A stretch of DNA of 64,000 nucleotides from Mesorhizobium sp. B4-1-4 (lineage in GTDB: Bacteria > Pseudomonadota > Alphaproteobacteria > Rhizobiales > Rhizobiaceae). Numbering within the stretch: position 1 is the first letter of the stretch; each line of letters starts with the position of its first letter. The stretch is from positions 5,321,001-5,385,000 of the forward strand of contig NZ_CP083950.1 of assembly GCF_006439395.2 (NCBI RefSeq), written 5' to 3'. Positions 33,837 through 42,177 of the stretch are shown here, piece after piece. The notes beneath the pieces were generated by a model. The model was not told where the DNA came from, searched no databases, and worked only from the letters and a program-made list of their open reading frames with translations. Position numbers and translations under genes: made by a program.

Positions 33837-34021
33837 TTCGTCATCCCAGGGCGAAGCAGGAGCGAAGCTCCGTCGCGGAGACCCTGGGATCCATTCCGTG
33901 ACCTTGGCCGAGGAATGCACCCGAGCAAAATTCTGCGCCGCTGCGCCGCTTCAAAGTAATGGCATGGATCCTCGGGTCTGCGCGCGTCGCTTCGCTCCTT
34001 GCTCCGCCCGTGGATGACGAA
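33837..34021. repeat. Intergenic repeat family A, copy 3
   Basis: 185 bases, TTCGTCATCC to GGATGACGAA. Its right end abuts codon 5 or 6 of a truncated toxin frame (see 33951-34037). The unit has CCAGGG/CCTGGG instead of the CCTAGG of copies 2 and 4. Confidence 0.85.
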
Positions 34022-34037
34022 GTGAGTAGCGATTCAT
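33951..34037 (-). pseudogene. Stub of a toxin gene truncated by repeat A
   Basis: An ATG at 34037 overlaps the TGA of the antitoxin gene, the usual antitoxin-toxin junction. The frame begins MNRY, like many VapC/PIN-type toxins (MNRYLLDTN...), but after the fifth codon it enters the repeat and reads 28 codons of repeat-derived sequence to a stop. So the toxin appears to have been replaced or cut by the repeat; that the partner was a PIN toxin is inference. Confidence 0.55.
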
Positions 34038-34297
34038 AGCGGCAGGTCACGCGGTTCGTCGTGTTGACGTTCAAGGTCCAAATCGGCACCACGCAGTGGT
34101 GATTCCAACAGGAATTCCGCAAGCGTACCCTTTCGCCCGGTCTTTCGAAGCCATTCTTCGGCCGATACTACAAGCACGCTCGGTTTGCTGTTTTCGATGA
34201 TCGTTTGGGGCGCGTACCGCGCCCGCTCGATAATCTCGGCGAACCGGGCTTTTGCCTCGGCGACAGTCCAGCTGGTATGTTCGGGCGCAGACATCAT
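34034..34297 (-). CDS. Phd/YefM-type antitoxin, orphan
   Basis: 87 residues. The N-terminal SWTVAEAKARFAEIIERA segment and IIENSKPSVLVVSAEEW are typical of the Phd/YefM DNA-binding and dimerisation domain; the variable C-terminal tail (LRGADLDLERQ) would wrap the toxin. A GGGGGTGGA ribosome site precedes two adjacent ATG codons (34297, 34294). Antitoxins of this type bind and neutralise a toxin encoded just downstream and repress their operon. Here the downstream toxin is reduced to a few codons, so this one may persist as a free regulator or anti-addiction factor. Confidence 0.85.
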   Translation of the reverse strand: MMSAPEHTSWTVAEAKARFAEIIERARYAPQTIIENSKPSVLVVSAEEWLRKTGRKGTLAEFLLESPLRGADLDLERQHDEPRDLPL

Positions 34298-34428
34298 TCC
34301 ACCCCCATGATTGTTCGGACTTATGACTATGAGGGAAAGGCAATGCTGCGGCAATAGTTAGGCATGCGGCTCATGGGGCCCCGCACCGTTATGCTGAACC
34401 CAGACGGCGTGCAGCGGCTCAATTGCCG

Positions 34429-35223
34429 TTACTCCCCAACCACGCCGGCTATGTTCTGGTCGTAGTCGACCAGCGAGCCGGTCATGACGCCGGCCTGCGG
34501 GCTCAGCATATAGGTGATCAGCCGGGCAAGCTGGGCCGGCTTCACCAACTGGCCCATCGGCTGCGCGGCCTCGGCCTTCTCCAGCCAGTCGTCCGGCGCG
34601 TCGTGCCATTTTTTCTGCACGATCGCCTCACCTTCGGTGTCCATCCAGCCGGGCAGCACGGCGTTGCAGCGGATGCGGTTCTTCCGGTAGGAGCTGGCGA
34701 CATTCTTGGTCAGCGTCATCAGCGCGCCCTTGCTGGTCGAATAGGGCGTCAGGAAGGACTGACCGGCATGCGCCGACATCGACAGCACGTTGACGATCGA
34801 GCCCGGCGCCTTGCGTTCCAGCAGATGTGCGACCAGCCCCTGCATGAGGAAGAAGGGTCCCCGCACGTTGGTGTCGAATATCTGGTCGAAAAGCTCCTCT
34901 GAAGTCTCGACCAGCGAACCGCGCGCCGATGTGGCGGCGGCGTTGACCAGCGCGTTGATTGTGCCGAAATGCGAAATCGCGGTCGCCACCGCGCGCTTGC
35001 AGTCCGCCACTTTCGCAACGTCGGCGCTGATGAAGATGGCGTCGACGCCGGATTTCTTGAGGCTGGCGACGGCCTTGTCGCCCTTCTCCTGCGAGCGGCC
35101 GATGAGCGCCAGCGCCCGGCAGCCTTCATCGGCAAGCGCCTCCGCGACGGCGAAGCCAATGCCTTGCGCGCCGCCGGTGACGATGGCGCGTGTTTCTGAA
35201 TTGCGATCAATTGATCCGCTCAT
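34429..35223 (-). CDS. SDR-family NAD(P)-dependent oxidoreductase
   Basis: 264 residues. Cofactor motif TGGAQGIG at 16-23, NAAA near 94, catalytic Ser148 or Ser150 region and Tyr161-x3-Lys165 in PYSTSKGAL. The substrate is not evident. It lies between the orphan antitoxin and the IS, towards the inositol locus, so a polyol or sugar substrate is possible. ATG 35223 follows AGGAG; upstream codons to 35298 lack a site. Confidence 0.88.
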   Translation of the reverse strand: MSGSIDRNSETRAIVTGGAQGIGFAVAEALADEGCRALALIGRSQEKGDKAVASLKKSGVDAIFISADVAKVADCKRAVATAISHFGTINALVNAAATSARGSLVETSEELFDQIFDTNVRGPFFLMQGLVAHLLERKAPGSIVNVLSMSAHAGQSFLTPYSTSKGALMTLTKNVASSYRKNRIRCNAVLPGWMDTEGEAIVQKKWHDAPDDWLEKAEAAQPMGQLVKPAQLARLITYMLSPQAGVMTGSLVDYDQNIAGVVGE

Positions 35224-35371
35224 CGTCTTGCTCCTATGATTTTGATTACCAATGGTTTTCCGAGATTCATCGAGGTTCCGATCGGTTTTCCGGTACATTG
35301 AAAACTTGGCCTAGGCGTCCTCAACCTCGTCATCCTAGGGCGAAGCAGGAGCGAAGCTCCGTCGCGGAGAC

Positions 35372-35377
35372 CCTAGG
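35372..35377. repeat. Left target-site duplication of the IS
   Basis: CCTAGG, identical to 36380-36385. It fits the 6-base NCTAGN duplication known for IS481. Confidence 0.88.
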
Positions 35378-36323
35378 TGTTTAGTCCCGGCATTTGATGG
35401 ACCGGGTCGAGTCTGAACCGTTCGGGCTCTTTTTTCCAGATTTTGCAGATGAACTCATAAGGCGTGAGGCCTTTGAGGGTCTTGAGCCTGCGTGCGAAAT
35501 TGTAGGCTGAGATGAAGTCGGCGAGGTGTCGGCGCAGCTGATCGTGATCGTCATAGTGGAAGCACTTGACGGTCGCGTCCTTGATGGTTCGGTTCATCCG
35601 CTCGACCTGGCCGTTGGTCCAGGGATGGTTGATCTTGGTGAGCCGGTGCTCGATGCCATGGTCGGCGCAGACATCATCGAAGATATGCCGGGGGGCATGG
35701 CGGTCGCAGCTTCGGTTGGTGAACTGGATGCCGTTGTCGGTCAAAATGGTGTGGATGGCATAGGGCACGGCCGCGATCAGATCTCGCAGGAACTGGACCA
35801 TCGTCATCTTGTCCGCCGTCGCGTGTAGCTGCGCATAGGCGAACTTGGACGTCCGGTCGACGGCAACGAAGAGACGCAGCTTGCCCTCGGCGGTCTGCAC
35901 ATCGGCGATATCGATATGGAAATAGCCGATCGGATAGGCCTGAAACTTTTTCTTGGCCGGCTTGTCACCATCCACCTGCGGCAATCGCGAAATACCATGG
36001 CGTTGAAGGCAACGATGCAAGGACGAGCGTGTCAGATGCGGGATCGTCGGCTGAAGGGCATAGAGACAATCATCCAGTGGCAGCAGCGTGTGCTTGCGAA
36101 AGGCGACGATGGCCGCCTCTTCCTCCACAGACAACACCGTCGACTTCGGGTCCTTGGGGCCTGTCGGAAGATCGGCGGTCGAGGTTCGGTTCTTCCACTT
36201 TCGAACCGTCTTCTGATCGATCCCGTAGCGCCTGGCCAGCGCCCTCAGGCTCTCTTGACTATTTTGTATTGCTCGACGGATTGCCTCTGTCGTCGTGGCG
36301 CGGCCGTGCAGAACTTGTCCCAT
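35373..36323 (-). CDS. IS481-family transposase
   Basis: 316-residue DDE transposase. N-terminal helix-turn-helix (SLRALARRYGIDQKTVRKW, about 25-43) and integrase core with Asp138 (HIDIADV), Asp196 (LTDNGIQF) and Glu241 (NGQVERMNR). The end matches IS481-type proteins (HQMPGLNT). The stop codon TAG is not part of the element: it is read from the CTAG of the left target duplication. Intact, so probably active. It appears full-length for the family. Confidence 0.95.
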   Translation of the reverse strand: MGQVLHGRATTTEAIRRAIQNSQESLRALARRYGIDQKTVRKWKNRTSTADLPTGPKDPKSTVLSVEEEAAIVAFRKHTLLPLDDCLYALQPTIPHLTRSSLHRCLQRHGISRLPQVDGDKPAKKKFQAYPIGYFHIDIADVQTAEGKLRLFVAVDRTSKFAYAQLHATADKMTMVQFLRDLIAAVPYAIHTILTDNGIQFTNRSCDRHAPRHIFDDVCADHGIEHRLTKINHPWTNGQVERMNRTIKDATVKCFHYDDHDQLRRHLADFISAYNFARRLKTLKGLTPYEFICKIWKKEPERFRLDPVHQMPGLNT

Positions 36324-36379
36324 AACCCATCCTTCCAGTCGGAAGAAAATATCGCACCATTAAAGCTCGGGATCAAACA
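35378..36379 (-). mobile_element. IS481-family insertion sequence, complete, 1002 bp
   Basis: Terminal inverted repeats TGTTTAGTCCCGG (left) and TGTTTGATCCCGA (right, inverted) with ends TGT...ACA, flanked by CCTAGG on both sides. It holds one transposase gene. It is inserted in repeat A copy 4. Confidence 0.94.
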
Positions 36380-36385
36380 CCTAGG
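36380..36385. repeat. Right target-site duplication of the IS
   Basis: CCTAGG, identical to the left copy at 35372-35377. Confidence 0.88.
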
Positions 36386-36596
36386 ATCCATACCGTGACC
36401 CCGGCCGAAGAACGTGGCGGAGCAGATTTCTGCACCGTTCACATCGCTCCGACGTAACGGCATGGATCCTCGGGTCTGCGCCGCGTCGCTTCGCTCCTTG
36501 CTCCGCCCGTGGATGACGACGTGATGGGTGCTCCGGCTAATCGCAAAGCCTTGTAGACTGACAAGCTGATCGCCCCAAAAAATTCGCCTCGCCGAG

Positions 36597-37589
36597 TCAA
36601 TCGAGACGGACGGTCTTGCCTGACGTCGCCGATTTCAACGCCGCATCGGCGAGCCTCAAGGCCACAAGCCCATCCGCTCCGCTCGGAGCCGCTTTCTTGC
36701 CCGATGTCGCAGCGGTGATGAAGGCTGCAATCTCATTGGCATAGGCGTCGAGATAGCGCGTCATGAAGAAGTCGTGCAGCGGCGGGCGGGTATAGCCCTT
36801 GTCGTTGGCCAACTCGATCGACACCGGCCGCTGGTTCTCGGCCGCGACCATGCCCTTCGAACCATGCACCTCGATGCGCTGGTCGTAGCCATAGGTGGCG
36901 CGGCGCGAGTTGGAGATGATGGCCTGCTTGCCTGACGCCGTCTCGAGGATGACGCTGACCGAGTCGAAATCGCCGGCCTCGCCGATTTTCTTGTCCACGA
37001 GCACCGAGGCGTGGGCGCTGACCGCAACAGGTTCCTCGCCGAGCAGGAAGCGCGCCATGTCGAAATCGTGGATGGTCATATCGCGAAAAATGCCGCCCGA
37101 GCGCTTGATGTAATCGATGGGCGGCGCGCCGGGGTCACGCGAGGTGATCGTGACCATCTCGACGGTGCCGATGGCGCCGTCATCGATCGCCTTGCGCACG
37201 GCGGCGAAATGCGGATCGAAGCGCCTGTTGAAGCCGACCATCAGCGTCGCCTTGGCCTTGTCCACCACGGCCAGGCACTTTTCCACCCGCTTGACGTCGA
37301 GGTCGATCGGTTTTTCGCAGAAGATCGCCTTGCCGGCCTTGGCGAAGCGTTCGATCAGGTCGGCATGGGTATCGGTCGGCGTGCAGATGACGACGGCGTC
37401 GATATCGCCGGATTTTTCGATGGCATCGATGGTGCGCACCTCCGCGCCATAGGCGGTCGCCAATTCGGTCGCCGCCTTCTCGAAGGCATCGGCGACGGCA
37501 ACCAGTTTGGCCTGTGGATTGGAGCCAACCGCGCGGGCGTGGACCTTGCCGATGCGGCCGGCACCGAGGAGGGCGAAGCGGAGAGTCAT
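36597..37589 (-). CDS. iolG: Inositol 2-dehydrogenase IdhA/IolG
   Basis: 330 residues. It oxidises myo-inositol to 2-keto-myo-inositol with NAD, the first catabolic step. Rossmann motif LLGAGRIGKVHA; catalytic Lys93 in CEKPIDL, Asp170 and His174 in DMTIHDFDM, matching the K97/D172/H176 trio of the B. subtilis enzyme. RSGGIFRDMTIHDFDMARF and NSRRATYGYDQRIEVHGSKG-type segments are those of rhizobial IdhA. ATG 37589 follows GGAA; the frame upstream to 38006 belongs to overlap with the transporter gene. Read with the inositol ABC genes. The related MocA of rhizopine catabolism is an alternative. Confidence 0.93.
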   Translation of the reverse strand: MTLRFALLGAGRIGKVHARAVGSNPQAKLVAVADAFEKAATELATAYGAEVRTIDAIEKSGDIDAVVICTPTDTHADLIERFAKAGKAIFCEKPIDLDVKRVEKCLAVVDKAKATLMVGFNRRFDPHFAAVRKAIDDGAIGTVEMVTITSRDPGAPPIDYIKRSGGIFRDMTIHDFDMARFLLGEEPVAVSAHASVLVDKKIGEAGDFDSVSVILETASGKQAIISNSRRATYGYDQRIEVHGSKGMVAAENQRPVSIELANDKGYTRPPLHDFFMTRYLDAYANEIAAFITAATSGKKAAPSGADGLVALRLADAALKSATSGKTVRLD

Positions 37590-37699
37590 GGAAATTTCCT
37601 CTGGGGGTGGTTCGAAGCAGGGGCGCCTGTCACGGGCGTAGAGTTTGCGGTCCGGATATATCGACGGGGAGGCGATGACCGCCGCCTCCGCGCCCGGCC

Positions 37700-38467
37700 C
37701 TAGGCCGCGAGTTCGGCTTCCCCGGTCTTGGCGCCGGTGATGTAGGAGACGATGTCCTGGCCGTCGGTGTTCTCCTTGCGCAGATTGGCCACGATACGGC
37801 CGCGCCGGAACACGACGATGCGGTCGCAAAGGTCGAACACCTGGCGCATATTGTGGCTGATCAGGATCAGCGGCTCGCCATTGTCCTTCAGCGTCCGGAT
37901 GATGTTTTCGACCTGCGCCGTCTCCTGCACGCCAAGGGCCGCCGTCGGCTCGTCCATGATGATCAGCTTGGAAGCGAAAGTCGCTGTCCTGGCGATCGCC
38001 ACGCACTGGCGCTGGCCGCCCGACATGTGGCGGATGGTGTTGGAGAGGTTGGGTATTTTCACCGCGGTGCGAACCAGAGCCGCCTCGGTCGCCTTGCGCA
38101 TATATTTGCGGTCGAGGATCGAGAATGGCCCGAGGTTGAACAGCACCTTCTCGCGGCCGAGGAACAGGTTCGATGGCACGTCGAGGTCGTCGGCCAGCGC
38201 CAGGTTCTGGAATACGGTCTCGATGCCCGCCTCGCGTGCCGCGATGGGACCCGTAAAATTCACTTCCTTGCCGTCGAACCAGATCTTGCCGCTGGTGCGC
38301 TGTTCGACCGCCGTGATCTGGCGCACGAAGGTCGACTTGCCGGCGCCATTGTCGCCCATGATGGCGACATGTTCGCCCTTGCGCAGCTCGAAGTTCGCGC
38401 CCTCGAGCGCATGCACGCCGCCATAGCGCTTGGTCAGGTTTTCGGTCTTCAGGACGATGTCTGACAT
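37700..38467 (-). CDS. Inositol-type ABC transporter ATP-binding protein (single domain)
   Basis: 255 residues. Walker A GDNGAGKST at about 34-42, signature MSGGQRQC, Walker B LIIMDEPTAALG and switch ISHN. Unlike the two-domain RbsA or Caulobacter IatA, it has one nucleotide-binding domain, like FrcA of Sinorhizobium, so it must act as a dimer. The start is 2 bases after the permease stop. Confidence 0.92.
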   Translation of the reverse strand: MSDIVLKTENLTKRYGGVHALEGANFELRKGEHVAIMGDNGAGKSTFVRQITAVEQRTSGKIWFDGKEVNFTGPIAAREAGIETVFQNLALADDLDVPSNLFLGREKVLFNLGPFSILDRKYMRKATEAALVRTAVKIPNLSNTIRHMSGGQRQCVAIARTATFASKLIIMDEPTAALGVQETAQVENIIRTLKDNGEPLILISHNMRQVFDLCDRIVVFRRGRIVANLRKENTDGQDIVSYITGAKTGEAELAA

Positions 38468-38469
38468 GG

Positions 38470-39546
38470 TCAAGCCCTCAATGCACGCATACGTTGGCGC
38501 CACTGGTCGAGAACGACCGCTCCGACGATGATCACGCCCTTGACCATCTCCTGATAGTAGGCGTCGAGGCGCAGGAAGGTGAAGCCGGAGATGATGACGC
38601 CGAAGATCAGCGATCCGATCACCGTGCCGACGATGGAACCGCGCCCGCCCGACAGCGAAACGCCGCCGATGACCGCCATGGCGATGGCGTCGAGTTCATA
38701 CATCACGCCCATGCCGGACTGGGCGGTGAGGTTCTTGGAGGAGAGCACCACGGCGGCGAGCGAGGCCAGGATCCCGGCAATGACATAGACCAGGATCTTG
38801 TGGTTGGCGATCTTGATGCCGGACATGCGCGCGGCGTCCTCGTTGGAGCCGATGGCGTAACAATGCTTGCCGTATCTCGTGTAGGTCAAGATGAGCTGGA
38901 ACAGGATCGCCAGCGAGATGAAGATGATGACCGGCATCAAGCCCTTGCCGATTGCCGCGAAACTGTCGGTCGGAAACGAGATCGGCTGGCCCTTGGACCA
39001 CCATTTGGCAATGCCGCGCGCCGTCACCATCATGCCGAGCGTGGCGATGAAGGGCGGAATGCGCGTGTAGGCGATCAAGGCGCCGTTGACCAGGCCGGCA
39101 AGCAGGCCGCAGCCGATCGCCACCAGCACCGGCACGATGACCGGCAGGTCGGTCCAGCCCTCCGCGAGGAACATCGCCTTGGGATTGGGGTTGCCGTTGA
39201 CGGTCGCCACCTGGGCGAAGCTCATGGCGATCATTGCGGTGGCGCCGACGATCGAGCCCGAGGACAGGTCGATGCCGCCTGTTATGATCACCTGCGTGAC
39301 GCCGATGGCGATGATGCCGACGATCGACACTTGCAGGATGATGATCTGCAGGCGCGCCTCGTTGAAGATGCCGCTGACGTCGCTGCGCGTGTTGAACAGG
39401 AAGCTGTCGCCGAGAAAGATCCGGCCGATCGCCTCGAAGATGACGACGAGAATGACGAGCGCCAGGAAAACGTTGAATTCGGCCGGCCATGTGCGCTTCT
39501 TCGCGTCATAGCTGAGCCCGCCGACGCCATGAGATGTCTGTGCCAA
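38470..39546 (-). CDS. Inositol-type ABC transporter permease
   Basis: 358 residues with about nine or ten helices. Hallmarks of CUT2 permeases: QVIITGGIDLSSGSIVG near 87, PPFIATLGMMVTARG near 165, coupling loop YAIGSNEDAARMSGI near 230 and IGGVSLSGGRGS near 290. It pairs with the ATPase just downstream. Confidence 0.92.
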   Translation of the reverse strand: MAQTSHGVGGLSYDAKKRTWPAEFNVFLALVILVVIFEAIGRIFLGDSFLFNTRSDVSGIFNEARLQIIILQVSIVGIIAIGVTQVIITGGIDLSSGSIVGATAMIAMSFAQVATVNGNPNPKAMFLAEGWTDLPVIVPVLVAIGCGLLAGLVNGALIAYTRIPPFIATLGMMVTARGIAKWWSKGQPISFPTDSFAAIGKGLMPVIIFISLAILFQLILTYTRYGKHCYAIGSNEDAARMSGIKIANHKILVYVIAGILASLAAVVLSSKNLTAQSGMGVMYELDAIAMAVIGGVSLSGGRGSIVGTVIGSLIFGVIISGFTFLRLDAYYQEMVKGVIIVGAVVLDQWRQRMRALRA

Positions 39547-39650
39547 TCCTCTATCCTCCGTCAGCCACGGCCGTCCTCGCGTCTTTCAGACGCTGAGAAA
39601 GAGAGCGGCGCTACCTTTAGCGTGGGAGCGCCGCTCCGTATGTCCGCCGC

Positions 39651-40592
39651 TCAGTTCTTCTTCAGGAACTTGTCGATGTTGGCCGGTGTAACCAGCTGGA
39701 ACGGGACGTAGACCTTATGCTCCACCTTCTCGCCCTTGGCGAGCTTCAGCGCCGCGTCCAGCGCGCCAGCGCCCTGGCCGGCAGCGTCCTGGAACACGGT
39801 CACGGCAAGGTCGCCCGCCTGCATCGCCACAAGCGCGTCCTGGGTGGCGTCGACGCCGCCGACGATCACGGTTTTCATGTCGATGTTGGCGGCCTTCATC
39901 GCCTGGATGGCACCGATGGCGCTTTCGTCGTTGTTGGCGATGACGCCATCGAACTTCTTGCCGGTCGACAGCCAGTTGGTCATCAGGTTCTGGGCCTGGT
40001 CGCGATCCCAGTTCGACGTCTGCTTGTCGATGATCTTGATGAAGTTGCACTCCGGGGTGGCGATGACTTCCTCGATGTCCTTGGTACGCTGCACGGCGGC
40101 CTGGTTGGAAAGCTCGCCCATGATCACATAGACATTGGCTTCCTTCTTGCCGGCTGCCTTGAACAGGCGGCAGACTTCCTTGGTTTCCAGCGTGCCGGAA
40201 TCGGCTTCGTTCGAAGCGACGAAGGCCTGGTTGTCCGGCAGCGTGTTCACATTGACCGGCTCGCGATTGACATAGACCAGCGGGACCTTGGCGGCCGCCG
40301 CGGCGTCCGACATCGCCTGGGTGGCCGAGGTGTCGACCGGGTTGACGATGATGGCGTCGACGCCCGAGGCGGCGAAGTTCTTGATCTGGTCGAGCTGCTT
40401 GGCGACGTCGTTCTGCGCGTCCTCGACCTGCAGCTCGACGCCGCTCATGCCCTTGGCCTGCGCGATCATGCCGTTGCGCAGAACGGTCAGGAAATTGTCG
40501 TCGAACTTGGCCATCGATACGCCGATCTTGGCGGCCATGGCGGATGAACTCATCAGCGCCGCGAAGGCGACGCCCAAAAGCAGTTTCTTCAT
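39651..40592 (-). CDS. Inositol/rhizopine-type ABC transporter substrate-binding protein
   Basis: 313 residues. Signal peptide MKKLLLGVAFAALMSSSAMA. The mature lobes (KIGVSMAKFDDNFLTVLRNG, DAIIVNPVDTSATQ, VPLVYVNREP, VIANNDESAIGAIQAM) resemble the myo-inositol binding IbpA and the rhizopine binding MocB. Together with idhA in the same direction this indicates import of inositol or an inositol derivative. ATG 40592 follows GGAGGA. An IolR-like site lies about 190 bases upstream. Confidence 0.9.
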   Translation of the reverse strand: MKKLLLGVAFAALMSSSAMAAKIGVSMAKFDDNFLTVLRNGMIAQAKGMSGVELQVEDAQNDVAKQLDQIKNFAASGVDAIIVNPVDTSATQAMSDAAAAAKVPLVYVNREPVNVNTLPDNQAFVASNEADSGTLETKEVCRLFKAAGKKEANVYVIMGELSNQAAVQRTKDIEEVIATPECNFIKIIDKQTSNWDRDQAQNLMTNWLSTGKKFDGVIANNDESAIGAIQAMKAANIDMKTVIVGGVDATQDALVAMQAGDLAVTVFQDAAGQGAGALDAALKLAKGEKVEHKVYVPFQLVTPANIDKFLKKN

Positions 40593-40738
40593 TGTGTTTC
40601 TCCTCCACTTTTGGTGTCCGGTTGCACCGATCTATCCGGAATCCCCGATCTCCCGGGGAATCTCTCCCTGATATCGTTTCTTTCCGCAGGGCGTTCCCCT
40701 GCACGGGCTGGAACGCCAAACCTCCGTTTGAAACAGAT

Positions 40739-40748
40739 GTTCCGGAAC
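40739..40748. promoter_or_regulatory. LacI-type operator candidate
   Basis: GTTCCGGAAC is a perfect 10-base palindrome with a central CG, the symmetry typical of LacI-family operators. It lies between the binding-protein gene and the LacI-type regulator gene. Confidence 0.4.
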
Positions 40749-40773
40749 GAAAGAACCAAAATGCGCAGTTGGT

Positions 40774-40787
40774 GAAATATTTATTCC
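40774..40787. promoter_or_regulatory. IolR-type operator candidate before the inositol ABC operon
   Basis: On the minus strand GGAATAAATATTTC, one mismatch from GGAA-N6-TTCC and of the same GGAAT-N4-ATTTC form as the site at 29564. It suggests joint control of the two inositol loci by IolR. Confidence 0.45.
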
Positions 40788-40955
40788 ATTTCGCATCGAG
40801 GCGTCAAGGGCGATTCCAAATCCGGACGCGGGATTTTGATGTCGATGCGGGAAAGCCATGTGCCAAGCGGCCGGCCGCGCGACGATGCGGCTCCTATCAG
40901 CCGTGATGGATTCTTTCATCCTGCCGGCGGGATGCGCCAGGTGTCGAGGTAATCG

Positions 40956-41987
40956 CTAGATATTCTCGGGCAGATAGATATCGAACGGCAGGAATGTCTG
41001 TCCTGGCGCGTTCGCCGCGCCGGTTTCGATGGCATGCGCCATGAGGTCGAGCAATTCGCGGCAAAGTGCGGCCAGCGGCGTGGAGATAACCATCGTCAGG
41101 ATCCCGTCGGCCAGGGCCGAACGCGAGACCGCCGTGATCTCGTTGCAGACGACCGCCGGCATCTCGGCCGGCTTTGCCTGCCTCAGTGCCGCGACCGCGC
41201 CTTCCATGCCGCCGCCGGCGACGTAGCAGCCGACCAGATCGGGGTGGCGGCCAAGAAGCTCGAGCAGCGTGTCCTGTGTGATCTGGTTGGCCTCGAGATT
41301 GACCAGCGTTTCCAGCAGGGTGAAGTCCGGCGCCTGTTCGCGGAAGAAGGAGCGAAAGCCGATCTCGCGCAGTTCATGCCCATGGAAACGGTGGCTGCCG
41401 ACGAACAGCGCGACCTTGCCCGGCCGCTTCGCCGCCTTCGAGATCATCCAGGCCGCGGTGCGGCCAACCTTGCGGTTGTCGAGGCCGACATAGCCCTCGC
41501 GGATACCGGCCGCGAAGTCGGACAGCAATGAAAAGACCGGCAGTCCCCTGGCCTCCATCTCCTCGACCGTTACCGTCAGTGTCGGGTGATCGGGCCCGAC
41601 CAGGGCGACGGCCCTGCATTTGGCCGCCAGCTTGCGCGTGCGCTCGACGATCTCGTCCGGCGTCAGCGAATTGGCGAAATCGATGACCAAGACGCCGCGG
41701 AAGCGCAGCGATTGCGACACCGCGAGTTCGAGCTGCCGCGCGAACTCCGTGTAGAAGACATCATTGCCTCTCAAAAGCAGAAAGCCGAGCCGGTACTCCG
41801 GCAGTTCGTGGCGCATCCGCTGCTTGATCAGGCCGGCCGCGTGGTAGCCGATCTCGGTCGCGGTCTCATAGACGCGGCGCGCGGTCTCCTCGCGCACCGG
41901 CAGCCGGTTGTTGAGCACGCGGTCCACCGTGGCGACGCTGACGCCGGAGACGCGCGCCAGATCTGATATGGTCGGTCGTTTCGCCAT
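40956..41987 (-). CDS. LacI-family regulator of the inositol/moc locus
   Basis: 343 residues. HTH at about 5-27 (TISDLARVSGVSVATVDRVL), hinge near 45, then a sugar-binding-like effector domain (VALVGPDHPTLTVTVEEME, VGLDNRKVGRTAAWMI, VGCYVAGGGMEGAVAAL). The LxxDRVLNNR helix resembles regulators of sugar-alcohol operons. It lies between the inositol transporter and the divergent mocDEF-type genes and probably controls one or both. Confidence 0.88.
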   Translation of the reverse strand: MAKRPTISDLARVSGVSVATVDRVLNNRLPVREETARRVYETATEIGYHAAGLIKQRMRHELPEYRLGFLLLRGNDVFYTEFARQLELAVSQSLRFRGVLVIDFANSLTPDEIVERTRKLAAKCRAVALVGPDHPTLTVTVEEMEARGLPVFSLLSDFAAGIREGYVGLDNRKVGRTAAWMISKAAKRPGKVALFVGSHRFHGHELREIGFRSFFREQAPDFTLLETLVNLEANQITQDTLLELLGRHPDLVGCYVAGGGMEGAVAALRQAKPAEMPAVVCNEITAVSRSALADGILTMVISTPLAALCRELLDLMAHAIETGAANAPGQTFLPFDIYLPENI

Positions 41988-42026
41988 GATCGCCCTCGTT
42001 CGATTTCCAACATCGATATATCATTT

Positions 42027-42071
42027 TGATAGGAAATGATAGAAACTATCTTTGTGATATTGAGTCTATCA
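42027..42071. promoter_or_regulatory. Cluster of TGATAG / CTATCA half-sites
   Basis: TGATAG at 42027 and 42037, CTATCT at 42046 and CTATCA at 42066. The middle pair forms GATAG-AAA-CTATC, a perfect inverted repeat with 3-base centre; the outer pair is inverted too. The region between the LacI-type gene and the desaturase-like gene is otherwise unstructured, so this is the probable operator. Confidence 0.5.
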
Positions 42072-42177
42072 CGGGTCAGCGGTATTTTTCAGGCTCGAAG
42101 CGAGATGGGGTGCCGAAAGGTTGGCACTCGTTCGGGCGAGTGCCCTTGCCCAAGGCAATCATGACCAGGAGGCAATC

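Larger units (their letters stand above)
35326..36520. repeat. Intergenic repeat family A, copy 4, interrupted by IS481
   Basis: Left part 35326-35377 (CTCGTCATCC ... CCTAGG) and right part 36380-36520 (CCTAGGATCC ... GGATGACGAC) together rebuild one repeat unit of about 187 bases. The IS sits in the inner CCTAGG, a position that copy 2 keeps intact. Confidence 0.9.
40593..40955. other. Promoter region of the inositol ABC operon
   Basis: About 360 bases without a gene. Besides the two operator candidates listed separately, TCCCCG/CGGGGA at 40642-40659 can form a 6-base stem in the leader of the binding-protein mRNA. No other structure seen. Confidence 0.5.

Noticed and set aside
37590..38006. 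N-terminal extension of idhA into the ATPase gene
   Set aside because: It is antisense-free but out of frame with the real ATPase gene and precedes the Rossmann motif by over 130 residues.
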